Shown here: in pieces, positions 26,298-39,095 of the stretch | Layout of the letters: every line of letters begins with the position of its first letter | How positions within the stretch are numbered: the first letter of the stretch is position 1 | Source of the DNA: Stenotrophomonas nitritireducens | Lineage (GTDB): Bacteria > Pseudomonadota > Gammaproteobacteria > Xanthomonadales > Xanthomonadaceae | DNA length: 64,000 bases | Reading direction: 5' to 3' | Assembly (NCBI RefSeq): GCF_001431425.1 | Contig: NZ_LDJG01000001.1 | Location: forward strand, 62,001-126,000 | Program-made: the position numbers and the translations under genes | The notes under the pieces: generated by a model | The model's database searches: none | Seen by the model: only the letters and a program-made list of their open reading frames with translations | Told to the model about the DNA's origin: nothing

Positions 26298-26567
26298 TCA
26301 GCTGTCCTCGTCGAAACGGCGCTCGAACAGGTCCACGACCGCCGCCATCGCGTCGGTCTCGTCCTCGCCCTGTACCCGCACCGTGACCGGCGTGCCCTGG
26401 CCGGCGGCCAGCAGCATCACGCCCATGATGCTCTTGGCGTTGACCTCGCGGCCCTTGGCGACCAGCGTGGCGTTGGCGCGGAAGCCGGACAGCAGCTGCA
26501 CCAGCTTGGCGGTCGCGCGGGCATGCAGTCCCAGGCGGTTGGATACGGTGAGTTCGCGTTCAAGCAT
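26298..26567 (-). CDS. ptsH: Phosphocarrier protein HPr
   Basis: An 89-residue HPr with the phosphoryl-carrying His15 in GLHARAT and an intact regulatory Ser46 in KSIMGVM, the substrate of the HPr kinase encoded three genes upstream. The ATG at 26567 is chosen over one at 26585 because it gives the normal HPr length and overlaps the EIIA stop by 8 bases, consistent with coupling. Confidence 0.95.
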   Translation of the reverse strand: MLERELTVSNRLGLHARATAKLVQLLSGFRANATLVAKGREVNAKSIMGVMLLAAGQGTPVTVRVQGEDETDAMAAVVDLFERRFDEDS

Positions 26568-26955
26568 CGTCGATGATGGCTCCATTGCGGGCGCCCGCCG
26601 CGGCGGTGGCGGGCAGTTGGTCCAGTCCCTGTTCCGGATAATTCATCACCCGCAGCAGCATCGGCAGGCTCAGCGCCGACACCCGCCGCACCGGCGTTCC
26701 CAGCCGCGCCAGCCGCGCCGCAAGGTTGCTCGGGCTGGCCCCGTACAGATCGGTCAGCACCAGCACGCCGCCTTCGCCTTCCACCCGCCGCATGGCCGCC
26801 GAGGCCAGCGGCAGCTGCGCGTCCAGGTCCGCGTCGAACGGCACCTCGAAGGCCTCGGCCTTGAGCGGAAGCTGGCGCAGCAGGCGCGTGGCCACTTCCA
26901 GCAGGGAAGAGCCGACGCCGGGATGGGTCACGAGGAGAATGCCGCAGGTCATCAT
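26560..26955 (-). CDS. PTS mannose/fructose-type EIIA protein
   Basis: A 131-residue stand-alone EIIA-Man-type domain. It has the N-terminal GILLVTHPGVG motif with phosphorylatable His11 and the LTDLYGASPSNLAARL segment. It is encoded between rapZ and ptsH with no matching IIB, IIC or IID gene in the window, so it probably acts as a regulatory phosphate acceptor rather than in sugar uptake. An alternative start is the next codon, also ATG. Confidence 0.88.
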   Translation of the reverse strand: MMTCGILLVTHPGVGSSLLEVATRLLRQLPLKAEAFEVPFDADLDAQLPLASAAMRRVEGEGGVLVLTDLYGASPSNLAARLARLGTPVRRVSALSLPMLLRVMNYPEQGLDQLPATAAAGARNGAIIDDA

Positions 26956-27017
26956 TGAACGTTAACAGGTCAGGCGCAGTCCGCGATAGCGCCCGGATCG
27001 TGTCTTCAGTACGCCAT

Positions 27018-27896
27018 TCAGTCCTGTTCCCGGTGGAACGTGGCCACGTCCTGCCAGCCCTGCGCACGGGCATGCCGGGCCAGGCGTTCGGCCAGGTAGA
27101 CCGAGCGGTGCTTGCCGCCGGTGCAGCCGAAGGCGACGGTCACGTAGCTGCGGGTATCGCTGCCCAGCTTGGGCAGCCAGGTGTCGAGCAGGTCTTCGAG
27201 CTGGGCGGCATAGCGCACCACTTCCGGCTGCGCGTCCAGGTACTCGCGTACCTCGCGGTCGCGGCCGGTCAGCGACCGCAGTTCCGGGTCCCAGTGCGGA
27301 TTGGGCAGCACCCGGGCGTCGAACACGAAGTCGGCCTCGGCCGGCACGCCGCGCTTGTAAGCGAAGGATTCGAACAGCAGCGACAGGCCGCCGCCATGGC
27401 CAAGCGCGTACTCGGTGATCAGCTTGCGGCGCAGCTGGTGCACGTTGAGCCGGCTGGTGTCGATGATGGCGTCGGCCTCGTGGCGCAGCGGCGCGGTCAG
27501 CTCGCGTTCGCGCACGATGGCCTCGGGCAGGGACAGGCCGAGCTGGCTGAGCGGGTGGCGCCGCCGCGTGTCGGCGAAGCGCGCCAGCAGGGTGTCGTCG
27601 TCGGCCTCGAAGAACAGCAGGGTCGCCTCGATGTCGTGGTCCCTGGCGCTCTGCCGCCATTGCCCGAGCTGGCTCAGGTCGCTGCGGCCGCGCGCGTCGA
27701 TGCCCAGCGCCATGCGCTGCGGGCGCCCCTCGTTGCGTTCGCCGAGCACGCCGCGCACGAATTCCGGCAGCAGGTTCACCGGGATGTTGTCCGAACAGTA
27801 GTAGTCCAGGTCCTCGAAGGTCTTCAGCGCCACCGACTTGCCCGAGCCGGACAGGCCGCTGACGATGACCAGCACCGGGGACGGTGTGGCGTTCAT
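27018..27896 (-). CDS. rapZ: RNase adapter protein / nucleotide-binding protein RapZ
   Basis: A 292-residue protein of the YvcJ/RapZ family. Walker A is GLSGSGKS at 14-21, followed by the family motif [17 protein letters not shown] sequence and the C-terminal [10 protein letters not shown] motif that binds RNA or metabolite in E. coli RapZ (which controls glmS through GlmZ and GlmY RNAs). Its ATG overlaps the hprK stop by 4 bases (ATGA). EIIA follows 62 bases later. Confidence 0.95.
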   Translation of the reverse strand: MNATPSPVLVIVSGLSGSGKSVALKTFEDLDYYCSDNIPVNLLPEFVRGVLGERNEGRPQRMALGIDARGRSDLSQLGQWRQSARDHDIEATLLFFEADDDTLLARFADTRRRHPLSQLGLSLPEAIVRERELTAPLRHEADAIIDTSRLNVHQLRRKLITEYALGHGGGLSLLFESFAYKRGVPAEADFVFDARVLPNPHWDPELRSLTGRDREVREYLDAQPEVVRYAAQLEDLLDTWLPKLGSDTRSYVTVAFGCTGGKHRSVYLAERLARHARAQGWQDVATFHREQD

Positions 27897-28843
27897 GGAT
27901 TGCGTTGCTCCAACAGGTTGCTGTGGCGGGCGATGAACATCGCCGCAGGATCGATGCCCTTGGTGCGCAGGATGTGCAGGCGCGTGGCGGCCTCGGTCAG
28001 CACCGCCAGGTTGCGGCCGGGCATCACCGGCAGGGTGATCAGCGGCACGTCCAGGTCGAGCACGTGGCGCTTGCCGGAATCGCCGGTCAGGCGTTCGTAG
28101 CCATAGGCACTGGGTTCGGTCATCGGCTTGGTCAGGTGGACGATGAGCCGAAGGTACTTGTTCTTCTTTACAGACGTGTCACCGAACATCTGGCGCACGT
28201 TGAGCACGCCAAGCCCGCGCACTTCCAGCAGGTCCTGCAGCAGTTCCGGGCAGGTGCCGTCGAGCACGTCCGGGGCGATCTGGGTGAACTCGGGGGCGTC
28301 GTCGGCGACCAGCCGGTGGCCGCGGCTGAGCAGTTCCAGCGCCAGTTCGCTCTTGCCCGATCCGGCCTCGCCGGTGATCAGCACGCCGATGGAGTAGATC
28401 TCCATGAACACGCCGTGCAGGATGATCCGCGGCGCCAGCGTGCGCGCCAGGTGGTAGGACAGGTGGTTGAGCAGTTCGTGGCCGCGCCGCGGCGAGACCC
28501 ACAGCGGGGTCTGCGATTCGTCGGCCGCCGCGCGCAGGTCTTCCGGGCAGCCATGGCTCTTGGTGATGACCAGGGCCAGCGGCCGCGCCTGGATGATCCG
28601 CTCGATCACCTCCCAGCGCTGGCGCGAATCCAGCGAGTCCAGCCAGGACAGTTCCTCGGTGCCCAGGATCTGCACCTTGTTCGGGTAGATGGTGTTGAGG
28701 TAGCCGGCCAGCGACGGGCGCCGCGCGACAGTGTCGCCGGCATCCAGTTCGCGGTTGCCGCCGGCCTGGCCCGCGGCCCAGCGCAGGTCCAGTTTCTCGC
28801 GCTGCTGGTCGAACAGTTCGCGCGCGGTGATGCGGGTGTTCAT
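27893..28843 (-). CDS. hprK: HPr kinase/phosphorylase
   Basis: A 316-residue bifunctional enzyme that phosphorylates HPr on Ser46 and reverses the reaction. It has Walker [10 protein letters not shown], the catalytic [13 protein letters not shown] segment just before it, the VADDAPEF motif and the C-terminal signature [16 protein letters not shown]. The start ATG at 28843 overlaps the ptsN stop by 4 bases; sequence further upstream is the ptsN region in another frame. Its presence with an intact HPr Ser46 implies a working Ser-phosphorylation loop. Confidence 0.95.
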   Translation of the reverse strand: MNTRITARELFDQQREKLDLRWAAGQAGGNRELDAGDTVARRPSLAGYLNTIYPNKVQILGTEELSWLDSLDSRQRWEVIERIIQARPLALVITKSHGCPEDLRAAADESQTPLWVSPRRGHELLNHLSYHLARTLAPRIILHGVFMEIYSIGVLITGEAGSGKSELALELLSRGHRLVADDAPEFTQIAPDVLDGTCPELLQDLLEVRGLGVLNVRQMFGDTSVKKNKYLRLIVHLTKPMTEPSAYGYERLTGDSGKRHVLDLDVPLITLPVMPGRNLAVLTEAATRLHILRTKGIDPAAMFIARHSNLLEQRNP

Positions 28844-29292
28844 GAGGGACGGATCCGCTGCGGATGGTCGAGGATCTGCTTGAGCGCGCTGCCGTCGCTG
28901 GCCGCGCGCAGGGCGTCGCGCACATCGGCGTCGGAGAAGATTTCCGCCAGTTCGGACAGCAGCATCAGGTGCTGGTGGGTGTAGTGCTCGGGCACCGCCA
29001 TGGCGAATACCAGGTCGACCGGCTCGGTGCCGCCGAAATCGACGGGCTGCAGCAGCCGCAGGAAGGCGCCGCGCGGACGTTGCAGGGTCGGGGAGCGGCC
29101 GTGCGGGATGGCGATGCCATGGCCGATGGCGGTACTGCCGACATTCTCCCTGTCGCACAGGCTCTGGAAGATGCTTTCGGCACCGGCTTCGCGGCAGGCG
29201 AGCAGGCCGGCGGCGGCGCGCAGGGCGCTGTCGCGGTCGGCGGCCGCGAGTACCCGGGTACTCACGGCCGCCATCAGGTCATTCAGGGGCAT
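28840..29292 (-). CDS. ptsN: PTS EIIA-Ntr regulatory protein
   Basis: A 150-residue EIIA-Ntr with phosphorylatable His64 in [10 protein letters not shown] and the typical [12 protein letters not shown] strand. It is a regulator rather than a transporter component, linked in other proteobacteria to potassium and nitrogen control. It lies between hpf and hprK in the classical rpoN neighbourhood. Confidence 0.94.
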   Translation of the reverse strand: MPLNDLMAAVSTRVLAAADRDSALRAAAGLLACREAGAESIFQSLCDRENVGSTAIGHGIAIPHGRSPTLQRPRGAFLRLLQPVDFGGTEPVDLVFAMAVPEHYTHQHLMLLSELAEIFSDADVRDALRAASDGSALKQILDHPQRIRPS

Positions 29293-29316
29293 GACTGCAA
29301 CGGACGATGGCGGATG

Positions 29317-29631
29317 TCAGCCATTGTCGCGCAGTGCATGGGAGGCGTGGGGAAGATGCTTTTCCTTGTGCTTGATCACCAGCCGGTCGAGCTTGTCGGC
29401 CAGCAGGTCGATCGCCGCATACATGGTCTGGCCGCCGGCCTCGGCGTGCAGGGTCTGGCCGGGAAGATTGGCGCTGGCATCGACATGGTGCTCGTTTTTC
29501 TGCAGCGACAGGGTCACCCTGACTTCGCAGTGCTGGTCGAAGTGCTTGCCCAGCCGTTGCAGCTTGGTTTCCACGTACTCCTTCAGGGCGGGGGTGACTT
29601 CCACGTCTTTGCCAAACGTTTCGATACGCAT
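29317..29631 (-). CDS. hpf: Short ribosome hibernation-promoting factor
   Basis: A 104-residue sigma-54 modulation/S30AE-domain protein that binds the 30S decoding centre in stationary phase. It begins MRIETFGKDVEVTPAL and lacks the long-form C-terminal dimerisation domain. AGGAGG about 9 bases upstream decides for the ATG at 29631 rather than the longer frame from 29661. It is located between rpoN and ptsN, as in E. coli. Confidence 0.94.
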   Translation of the reverse strand: MRIETFGKDVEVTPALKEYVETKLQRLGKHFDQHCEVRVTLSLQKNEHHVDASANLPGQTLHAEAGGQTMYAAIDLLADKLDRLVIKHKEKHLPHASHALRDNG

Positions 29632-29688
29632 CGGATGCCTCCTGTGGTTCGGGGGTGCCAATGAACCCTGCCGCCAGCCGCGAGCGTT

Positions 29689-31107
29689 TCAGACAAGACG
29701 TACGCGCTCGTGGGAGGCGGAGATGTTCATGGCTTCACGATACTTCGCCACGGTGCGGCGCGCCACCGGTATTCCGCTGTCCTTGAGCATGTCGGCCAGC
29801 TTGGCGTCAGAAAGCGGCTTGCGCGGGTTCTCGGCGTCGATCAGGCGCCGGATCATCGACTGGATGGCGGTGCTGGAGGCCTCGCCGCCGCCATCGGTAT
29901 CGATGCCGGAGGCGAAGAATGCGCGCAGCGGCAGGGTGCCGCGCGGGGTGCGCACGTGCTTGCGCGCGATGGTGCGCGAGATGGTGGATTCGTGCAGGTC
30001 CAGTTCGGCGGCGATCTCGCGCAGGGTCAGCGGGCGCAGCGCCTGCGCGCCGAACTCGAGGAAGCCGGCCTGGTGGTGCAGCAGGCTGTTGACCACGCGC
30101 AGCAGGGTCTCGCCGCGCGCTTCCAGGCCCTTGAGCAGCCAACGCGCTTCCTGCAACTGGGTGCGCAGGTAGCTGGCGTCGGCGTCGCCGCAGCGGCGGA
30201 TCAGCTGCTCGTAGCCGCGGTGGATCACCACGCGCGGACCGGCATGGCCGGCGAGCGCGGCCTTCCAGACGCCACGCTGGCGCCAGACCACGCAGTCGGG
30301 AATGACGTAATCGTCGGAGGACACCTCGCCCAGCTGCCGGCCCGGGCGCGGGTCCAGCGAGCGCAGCAGCTGCACGGCCTCCTCAACGGCTTCCACCGGC
30401 TGCCGCAGCTCGGCGGCGATGCCGGGGATGCCGGCGCGCGGCAGGCGTTCCAGCGGGCCTTCGGCGATCCGCCGGGCCAGGCACAGGCCCGGGGTGGCGG
30501 CGGGCAGGGCATCGAGCTGCAGCGACAGGCATTCGCCCAGCGTGCGCGCGCCGACGCCGGCCGGGTCGAAGCGCTGGATCCGGTGCAGCACGGTAAGGAT
30601 CTCGTCCTCGCTGGCCGCGATGTCCGGGCGCAGGGCCTCGGCGACCGCCGGCAGCGGTTCGCGCAGATAGCCGTCCTCGTCCAGCGCGTCGATCAGGGCG
30701 ACGCCGATGGCGCGGTCGCGCGCGCTGAGGTGGGAAAGGTGCAGCTGCCACAGCAGGTGGTCGGCGAGGGTATCGGCTTCGGCGATGCGCTCGCCGGCAT
30801 CGCCGTCGTTGTCGTCGAACGAGCCGCCCTGGCCACCACTCCATTGTTCGTTCTCGCCGGGCCATTCGGCGCCGTCGTCGCCGCGGCCATCGTCGGCGCC
30901 GGCCTGCGCGGGCGCATCGGCATGTTCGCCGGCAGGCTCCGCCGGGGCGGCGTCCTCGGCCCATTCCAGCAGCGGGTTGGTTTCCACCGCCTCGCTCAGT
31001 TCAAGCTCCAGCTCCGCGCTGGACATCTGCAGCAGGCGGATGGCCTGGCGCAGCTGCGGCGTCATGACCAGCTGCTGTCCCAGCGATGTCTGCAGCCGTG
31101 CTTTCAT
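29689..31107 (-). CDS. rpoN: RNA polymerase sigma-54 factor
   Basis: A 472-residue sigma-54. Region I (residues 1-50) has the activator-interacting LGQQLVMTPQLRQAIRLLQ pattern, then an acidic/Gly-Ser-rich region II (about 60-110), the core-binding domain, the HTH and the RpoN box ARRTVAKYRE at about 449-458. It sits downstream of lptB, spaced 42 bases. As pilin transcription in this family depends on sigma-54, it connects to the pil genes elsewhere. Confidence 0.96.
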   Translation of the reverse strand: MKARLQTSLGQQLVMTPQLRQAIRLLQMSSAELELELSEAVETNPLLEWAEDAAPAEPAGEHADAPAQAGADDGRGDDGAEWPGENEQWSGGQGGSFDDNDGDAGERIAEADTLADHLLWQLHLSHLSARDRAIGVALIDALDEDGYLREPLPAVAEALRPDIAASEDEILTVLHRIQRFDPAGVGARTLGECLSLQLDALPAATPGLCLARRIAEGPLERLPRAGIPGIAAELRQPVEAVEEAVQLLRSLDPRPGRQLGEVSSDDYVIPDCVVWRQRGVWKAALAGHAGPRVVIHRGYEQLIRRCGDADASYLRTQLQEARWLLKGLEARGETLLRVVNSLLHHQAGFLEFGAQALRPLTLREIAAELDLHESTISRTIARKHVRTPRGTLPLRAFFASGIDTDGGGEASSTAIQSMIRRLIDAENPRKPLSDAKLADMLKDSGIPVARRTVAKYREAMNISASHERVRLV

Positions 31108-31149
31108 CCGGGTTTCCGGCGGTAGGAGGGGCGACCCGCCGCATCCGGG

Positions 31150-31868
<719 letters not shown>

Positions 31869-31869
<1 letters not shown>

Positions 31870-32399
31870 TACTTCTTCTCTCCCGCCGCGGCCGGCGCCT
31901 TGTTCTTGGGCTGGATCACGGTGCGCACGCGGGTGCCGTCGCCGCCGCTCTGCATGTCGCCGCTGCGGGTGTTGTAGACCATGCGCTGGCCGGCGTTGGA
32001 GCCGCGCTCGGAATCGACCTTGTAGTTGCCGGTCAGCACGATGACTTCGCTGTTGACGTTGTAGTCGAGGTTGTCGGCGCGGGCATTCATCCAGGTGCCG
32101 TCGTCCATCTGCTGCTTGAGCGTGGCCTGCTTGCCGGTGAGCACGACGCGTTCGGTCTCGCCGTTCTTCTGGATCACGTCCGCGGTTTCGGCGTGGATTT
32201 CCAGCGTGCCCTGGGTGATGACCACGTTGCCGCTGAAGCGGTACTTGCCGTTGCCACCGGCCAGGTTGCCTGCGCTATGGTCGGCGGCGATGTCCATGGG
32301 CTGGTTGCGGTCGGACTCCTTCGCCTCAGCCATGCCGGGAACGAGCAGGGCGGCGAACAGGGCGGCCGGCGCGAGCTTAGCGGGCAGCATTGGGTTCAT
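31869..32399 (-). CDS. lptA: LPS transport periplasmic protein LptA
   Basis: A 176-residue periplasmic bridge protein with a signal peptide (1-26, ending AEA) and the OstA-like beta-jellyroll (about 32-150; [20 protein letters not shown] is characteristic). Its start overlaps the lptC 3' end by 23 bases. It links LptC in the inner membrane to LptD. Confidence 0.95.
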
Positions 32400-32943
32400 A
32401 GCGGGTCTTGACCTGGGAAAGAAGGGAATATTGCCGCGACTTCAGGTCGGCCTCGAAGCCGACGCCGGTCTGCTCCAGGCCCGGGCGGGTCAGGGTGACA
32501 CGCTCGGCGGTGCGGGCCTGGTTGCGTTCGGGGAAGACGTCCAGCGCGGTGGTGCGGAAGGTCGTGGGCGGGGTGGTGCCGTCCTGCGGGCTGTCGCCGG
32601 CGACGTTGCCGCGCAGGCGCAGTTCCTCGCCCTTGGCGCTGACCCAGCCGGTGTCGGCCTGCAGCTGCCAATGCTGGCCTTCGGCGTCGGGCAGCAGGAA
32701 CACGGGCCTGACGATGGTCGAGGTCTGGTCGGCGGCGTTGCGCTCCATGGAAGGCGCGCGCAGGGTGGCCGCTTCCTTGCCGTCCTTGTCCAGGGTCACG
32801 ATCTCGAAATCGCCCAGCACGTAGTCCGCGCGCACCTGCGAGGCGCCGGAAGGCGCCTTGGTTTCGCGGTGCCGCCATGCCGACCAGCCGCTGGCCAGCG
32901 CCGCCAGCAGCAGGCCGCTGCCGATGACCATGCGCCAGTTCAT
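32377..32943 (-). CDS. lptC: LPS export system protein LptC
   Basis: A 188-residue bitopic inner-membrane protein. The N-terminal membrane anchor (residues 5-23) is followed by a periplasmic LptC jellyroll. The ATG at 32943 overlaps the kdsC stop (ATGA), which fixes the start; in-frame sequence upstream is the kdsC region in another frame. Confidence 0.92.
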   Translation of the reverse strand: MNWRMVIGSGLLLAALASGWSAWRHRETKAPSGASQVRADYVLGDFEIVTLDKDGKEAATLRAPSMERNAADQTSTIVRPVFLLPDAEGQHWQLQADTGWVSAKGEELRLRGNVAGDSPQDGTTPPTTFRTTALDVFPERNQARTAERVTLTRPGLEQTGVGFEADLKSRQYSLLSQVKTRYEPNAAR

Positions 32944-33488
32944 CGCGCGAACTCCGCCACGGCCGCGTCGAGCCTGCCCTGCGCGGCTAGCAGCACGTCG
33001 CACAGTTCGCGCGCGGCGCCGCGGCCGCCCTCGGCGCGGGTCTGCCAGTGCACGCGCCCGGCGATCAGCGGGTGCGCGTTGGCCGGCGCCACCGCCAGCC
33101 CGACCGCGCACAGCGGCGCCAGGTCGGGCAGGTCGTCGCCCATGAACGCCACCTGCTCCAGGCCGATGCCGAAGCGTTCGCACAGCACGCGCACGCTGGC
33201 CAGCTTGTCGCCGACGGCGATCTGCGTGTCGATGCCCAGGTCGGCGCCGCGCCGCTGCGCCGACAGGCTGTTGCGCGCGGTGATCAGCACCGGGTGGATG
33301 CCGTGCTTCTGCAGCAGTTTCAGGCCCAGGCCGTCCTGCACGAAGAACGCCTTGCTCTCGTTGCCGGCGTGGTCGTAGAACAGGCGCCCGTCGGTCAGCG
33401 TCCCGTCCACGTCGAAGCATGCCAGCCGGATATCGGCGGCGACGGCGTGCAGTGTGGCGGGGAAATGGGCGAGGGGAGACCAGGACAT
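32940..33488 (-). CDS. kdsC: 3-deoxy-D-manno-octulosonate-8-phosphate phosphatase
   Basis: A 182-residue HAD-superfamily phosphatase producing Kdo for LPS inner core. The nucleophile motif is CFDVDGTLTDGRL, with the second Asp intact, the Thr/Ser motif ITARNS and the FMGDDLPDLAPL metal motif. It lacks a cap domain, as in the tetrameric KdsC family. It is downstream of kdsD with a 63-base gap and coupled to lptC. Confidence 0.95.
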   Translation of the reverse strand: MSWSPLAHFPATLHAVAADIRLACFDVDGTLTDGRLFYDHAGNESKAFFVQDGLGLKLLQKHGIHPVLITARNSLSAQRRGADLGIDTQIAVGDKLASVRVLCERFGIGLEQVAFMGDDLPDLAPLCAVGLAVAPANAHPLIAGRVHWQTRAEGGRGAARELCDVLLAAQGRLDAAVAEFAR

Positions 33489-33539
33489 GGCGCGGGCGAT
33501 CCGTTGCGGCGGGACGGGCCATCTGGCCCGGAAGCGTGA

Positions 33540-36443
<2,904 letters not shown>

Positions 36444-36466
<23 letters not shown>

Positions 36467-36997
36467 GGCTTTCCCGTGCGGCTCCTGCCGGATGCCGCAC
36501 CCTGTAGAGCGGGGCAACGCCCTGCTGGGGCTTTACCGGGAATGCCCCGCCGGGCGCTGCCCGGCGCTACAACGCCAGCGCCGCCCTGTAGAGCGGGGCA
36601 ACGCCCCGCTGGGGCTTTACCGGGAATGCCCGCCGGGCGCTGCCCGGCGCTACAACGCCAGCGCCACCCTGTAGAGCGGGGCAACGCCCCGCTGGGGCTT
36701 TACCGGGAATGCCTGCCGGGCGCTGCCCGGCGCTACGACGCCAGCGCCGCCCTGTAGAGCGGGGCAACGCCCCGCTGGGGCCTTGCCGGGAATGCCCCGC
36801 CGGGCGCTTCCCGGCGCTACAACGCCACCGCCGCCCTGTAGAGCGGGGCAACGCCCCGCTGGGGCTTTACCGGGAATGCCCGTCGGGCGCTGCCCGGCGC
36901 TACAACGCCACCGCCGCCCTGTAGAGCGGGGCAACGCCCCGCCGGGGCTTTACCGGGAATGCCCGTCGGGCGCTGCCCGGCGCTACAACGCCACCGC
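36444..36997. repeat. Tandem array of GTAG-headed REP doublets
   Basis: Six units beginning at 36501, 36585, 36668, 36751, 36835 and 36918 (period 83-84 bases), preceded by a degenerate half-unit from 36444. Each full unit starts CTGTAGAGCGGGGCAACGCC and contains two hairpins: AGCGGGGC-AAC-GCCCCGCT, and GCCGGGC-GCT-GCCCGGC followed by GCTAC, which is a GTAG-headed REP on the other strand. So each unit is an inverted pair of two different REPs, a BIME-like doublet repeated in tandem. Units differ by scattered substitutions, for example CCCTGC in the first hairpin of unit 1. Confidence 0.9.
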
Positions 36998-37111
36998 GCA
37001 ATCCGCCCATACCGGCGCACGGGCAACGCTCCGTTGGCGCGACGGCGGCGCCGGAAACGAAGAACGCCCCTTGCGGGGCGTTCGGTAGCGCGATCCGGGT
37101 TTTCCGCGGTC
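36467..37111. other. 645-base non-coding region between EF-hand gene and bamD
   Basis: Filled mostly by the REP-doublet array (to about 36997), then about 60 bases without recognisable features and the bamD terminator at 37062-37083. Apparent reading frames here are translations of the repeat. Confidence 0.8.
37062..37083 (-). terminator. bamD terminator
   Basis: Stem GAACGCCCC / GGGGCGTTC (9 bp) with a 4-base loop. On the minus strand it is followed by TTCGTTTCC. It is 29 bases after the bamD stop. Confidence 0.75.
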
Positions 37112-37996
37112 TTACTTGCGGTTCATCCGCGCATTGCGCTGGCCGGTCGCGGCGGATTTCTCGCCGGCGAACGGGTTGAGCTTGCGGGCGATCCACGGGT
37201 ACTTCGGCCAGTCGCCCTGCAGCCACGGGTGGCCGGGCTCGTTCAGCGCCAGCACGCGGCGGGCGTCGTCGGCCAGGGCCTTGTTGCCGAGATGGACATA
37301 GGACTCGCCGAGCAGGGCCACCGCGTCGTTCTGGAAGGCGCTCTGCGGATAGGTTTCCAGCAGGTAGGTGGCGCGGCCGGCGGCAGAGATCCAGGCGCCG
37401 CGGCGGGCGTAGTACAGGGCGTTGTCCATCTCATGCTGGGCGAACACGTCGCGCAGCTCGATCATGCGCTGGCGGGCGTCGGCGGCATAGCGGCTGTTGG
37501 GATAGCGCTCGGTGACGATGTTGAAGTCGGCGTAGGCCTGGCGCGGCGTGGACAGGTCGCGGCGGCTGGAATCCAGCGACCACACCCGGCGCAGGAACAC
37601 GGTGTCGCTGTTGCCGTTGGCCAGCCCGCGCAGGTAGTACAGGTAGGCGATGTTGCGGTGGGTCGGGTAGGTGCGGATGAAGCGGTCGATGCTGGAGACC
37701 GCGTCGTCGTTCTTGCCGGCCTTGTACTGGGCGTAGGCGCTTTCGATCATCGCCTGCTCGGTGTACGGACCATAGGGGTACTGCGCGACCAGCCGCTTGA
37801 AACTGCTCTCGGCACCGGACCAGTTGCCGCCTTCCATCAGCTTGTGGCCCTTTTCGTAGAGCTTCTCGACCGGCATGCCTTCGTCAGCGTTCTTGCCCTT
37901 GGTGCCGCGATGGCAGCCAGTGGCGGCGAAGACCAGGACCAGCAGCAGGGCGGTGATGCGGACGGGCGCGGACAGCAACAGGGAGCGTCGGATCAT
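37112..37996 (-). CDS. bamD: Outer-membrane protein assembly factor BamD
   Basis: A 294-residue lipoprotein (lipobox FAATGC, Cys28) of the beta-barrel assembly machine. Five TPR-like repeats can be followed from about residue 40 to 245, including PYTEQAMIESAYAQYKAG and YPNSRYAADARQRM. It diverges from rluD across about 110 bases, the standard bamD/rluD arrangement. Confidence 0.95.
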   Translation of the reverse strand: MIRRSLLLSAPVRITALLLVLVFAATGCHRGTKGKNADEGMPVEKLYEKGHKLMEGGNWSGAESSFKRLVAQYPYGPYTEQAMIESAYAQYKAGKNDDAVSSIDRFIRTYPTHRNIAYLYYLRGLANGNSDTVFLRRVWSLDSSRRDLSTPRQAYADFNIVTERYPNSRYAADARQRMIELRDVFAQHEMDNALYYARRGAWISAAGRATYLLETYPQSAFQNDAVALLGESYVHLGNKALADDARRVLALNEPGHPWLQGDWPKYPWIARKLNPFAGEKSAATGQRNARMNRK

Positions 37997-38108
37997 GGGT
38001 CGGGGCGGGACGCGGCAGGAATACGAGGGGGCGATGATAGCCTAGTGGCCTGTCCTGCGACTGACTCCCGTCGCCGGGACCCCCCGAATTCCGCCGATGC
38101 CCCCTGCC

Positions 38109-39092
38109 ATGTCCGACAATGCTTCCCTTCCTTCCCGCCAGGCGCGGGTGCCCGACGCCGCCGCCGGCCGCCGTTTCGACGCGGTGCTGGCCGAACTGTT
38201 CCCCGAGTTCTCCCGTTCCCGCCTGAGCGAATGGATCAAAACCGGCGCGGTCCTGCTCGATGGTTCCCCGGTGCGCGGGCGCGACCCGGTACGCGGCGGC
38301 GAGCTGGCGACCCTGAACGCGACCCTGGACACCGAGACCGATGCCCAGCCGGAGGACATCCCGCTGTCGGTGCTGTACGAGGACGAACACGTCTTCGTGA
38401 TCGACAAGCCGGCCGGGCTGGTGGTCCACCCCGGCGCCGGCAACCCCACCGGCACCCTGGTCAACGCCCTGCTGTTCCGCGACCCGGCGCTGGCCGCGGT
38501 GCCGCGCGCGGGCGTGGTCCACCGGCTGGACAAGGACACCAGCGGCGTGATGGTCGTGGCCCGCACCCTGCAGGCGCAGACCGCCCTGGTCGAACAGCTG
38601 TCCGCGCGCGAAGTGCACCGCCAGTATCTGGCGGTGGTGAGCGGCGCGCTGGTCTCCGGCGGCACCGCCGACGCGCCGATCGACCGCCATCCGCGCGACC
38701 GCCTGCGCATGGCCGTGCGCGAGGATGGCCGCGACGCCGTCACCCACTACCGCCTGCGCGAGCGCTTCCGTGCCCATACCGCGCTGGAATGCCGGCTGGA
38801 AACCGGCCGTACCCACCAGATCCGCGTGCACATGGCGCACCTGAAGCACCCGATCATCGGCGACCCGCTGTACGGCGGCGCGCTGAAGCTGCCCAAGGGC
38901 GCCACCGACGGGCTGGTCGCGCAGCTGCGCGGCTTCAAGCGCCAGGCGCTGCACGCCGAGACGCTGGAATTCGTGCACCCGATCACCGGCGAGGCGATCC
39001 GCAACAGCGCGCCGGTGCCGGCCGACATGCTGGCGTTGATGAAGGCGCTGCGCGAGGACACCGAGGCTTTCGCCGAACGCGAGCGGCGCTGA
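38109..39092 (+). CDS. rluD: 23S rRNA pseudouridine synthase RluD
   Basis: A 327-residue pseudouridine synthase for helix 69 of 23S rRNA. It has an S4 domain (about 12-75) followed by the RluA-type catalytic core with [11 protein letters not shown], where the first Asp of LDKDTSG is catalytic, and the [10 protein letters not shown] motif. An ATG at 38097 is also possible. pgeF begins 3 bases after its stop. Confidence 0.94.
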   Translation: MSDNASLPSRQARVPDAAAGRRFDAVLAELFPEFSRSRLSEWIKTGAVLLDGSPVRGRDPVRGGELATLNATLDTETDAQPEDIPLSVLYEDEHVFVIDKPAGLVVHPGAGNPTGTLVNALLFRDPALAAVPRAGVVHRLDKDTSGVMVVARTLQAQTALVEQLSAREVHRQYLAVVSGALVSGGTADAPIDRHPRDRLRMAVREDGRDAVTHYRLRERFRAHTALECRLETGRTHQIRVHMAHLKHPIIGDPLYGGALKLPKGATDGLVAQLRGFKRQALHAETLEFVHPITGEAIRNSAPVPADMLALMKALREDTEAFAERERR

Positions 39093-39095
39093 GCC

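Noticed and set aside
36501..36997. CRISPR array
   Set aside because: The period is regular but there are no unique spacers: the whole 83-84-base unit is repeated, and there are no cas genes nearby.
36476..37088. Overlapping ORFs in all frames encoding repeats like RAGQRPAGALPG
   Set aside because: They are translations of the 83-84-bp REP doublets; the repetition is at DNA level with indels of one base between units, and no frame has a ribosome-binding site or family similarity.
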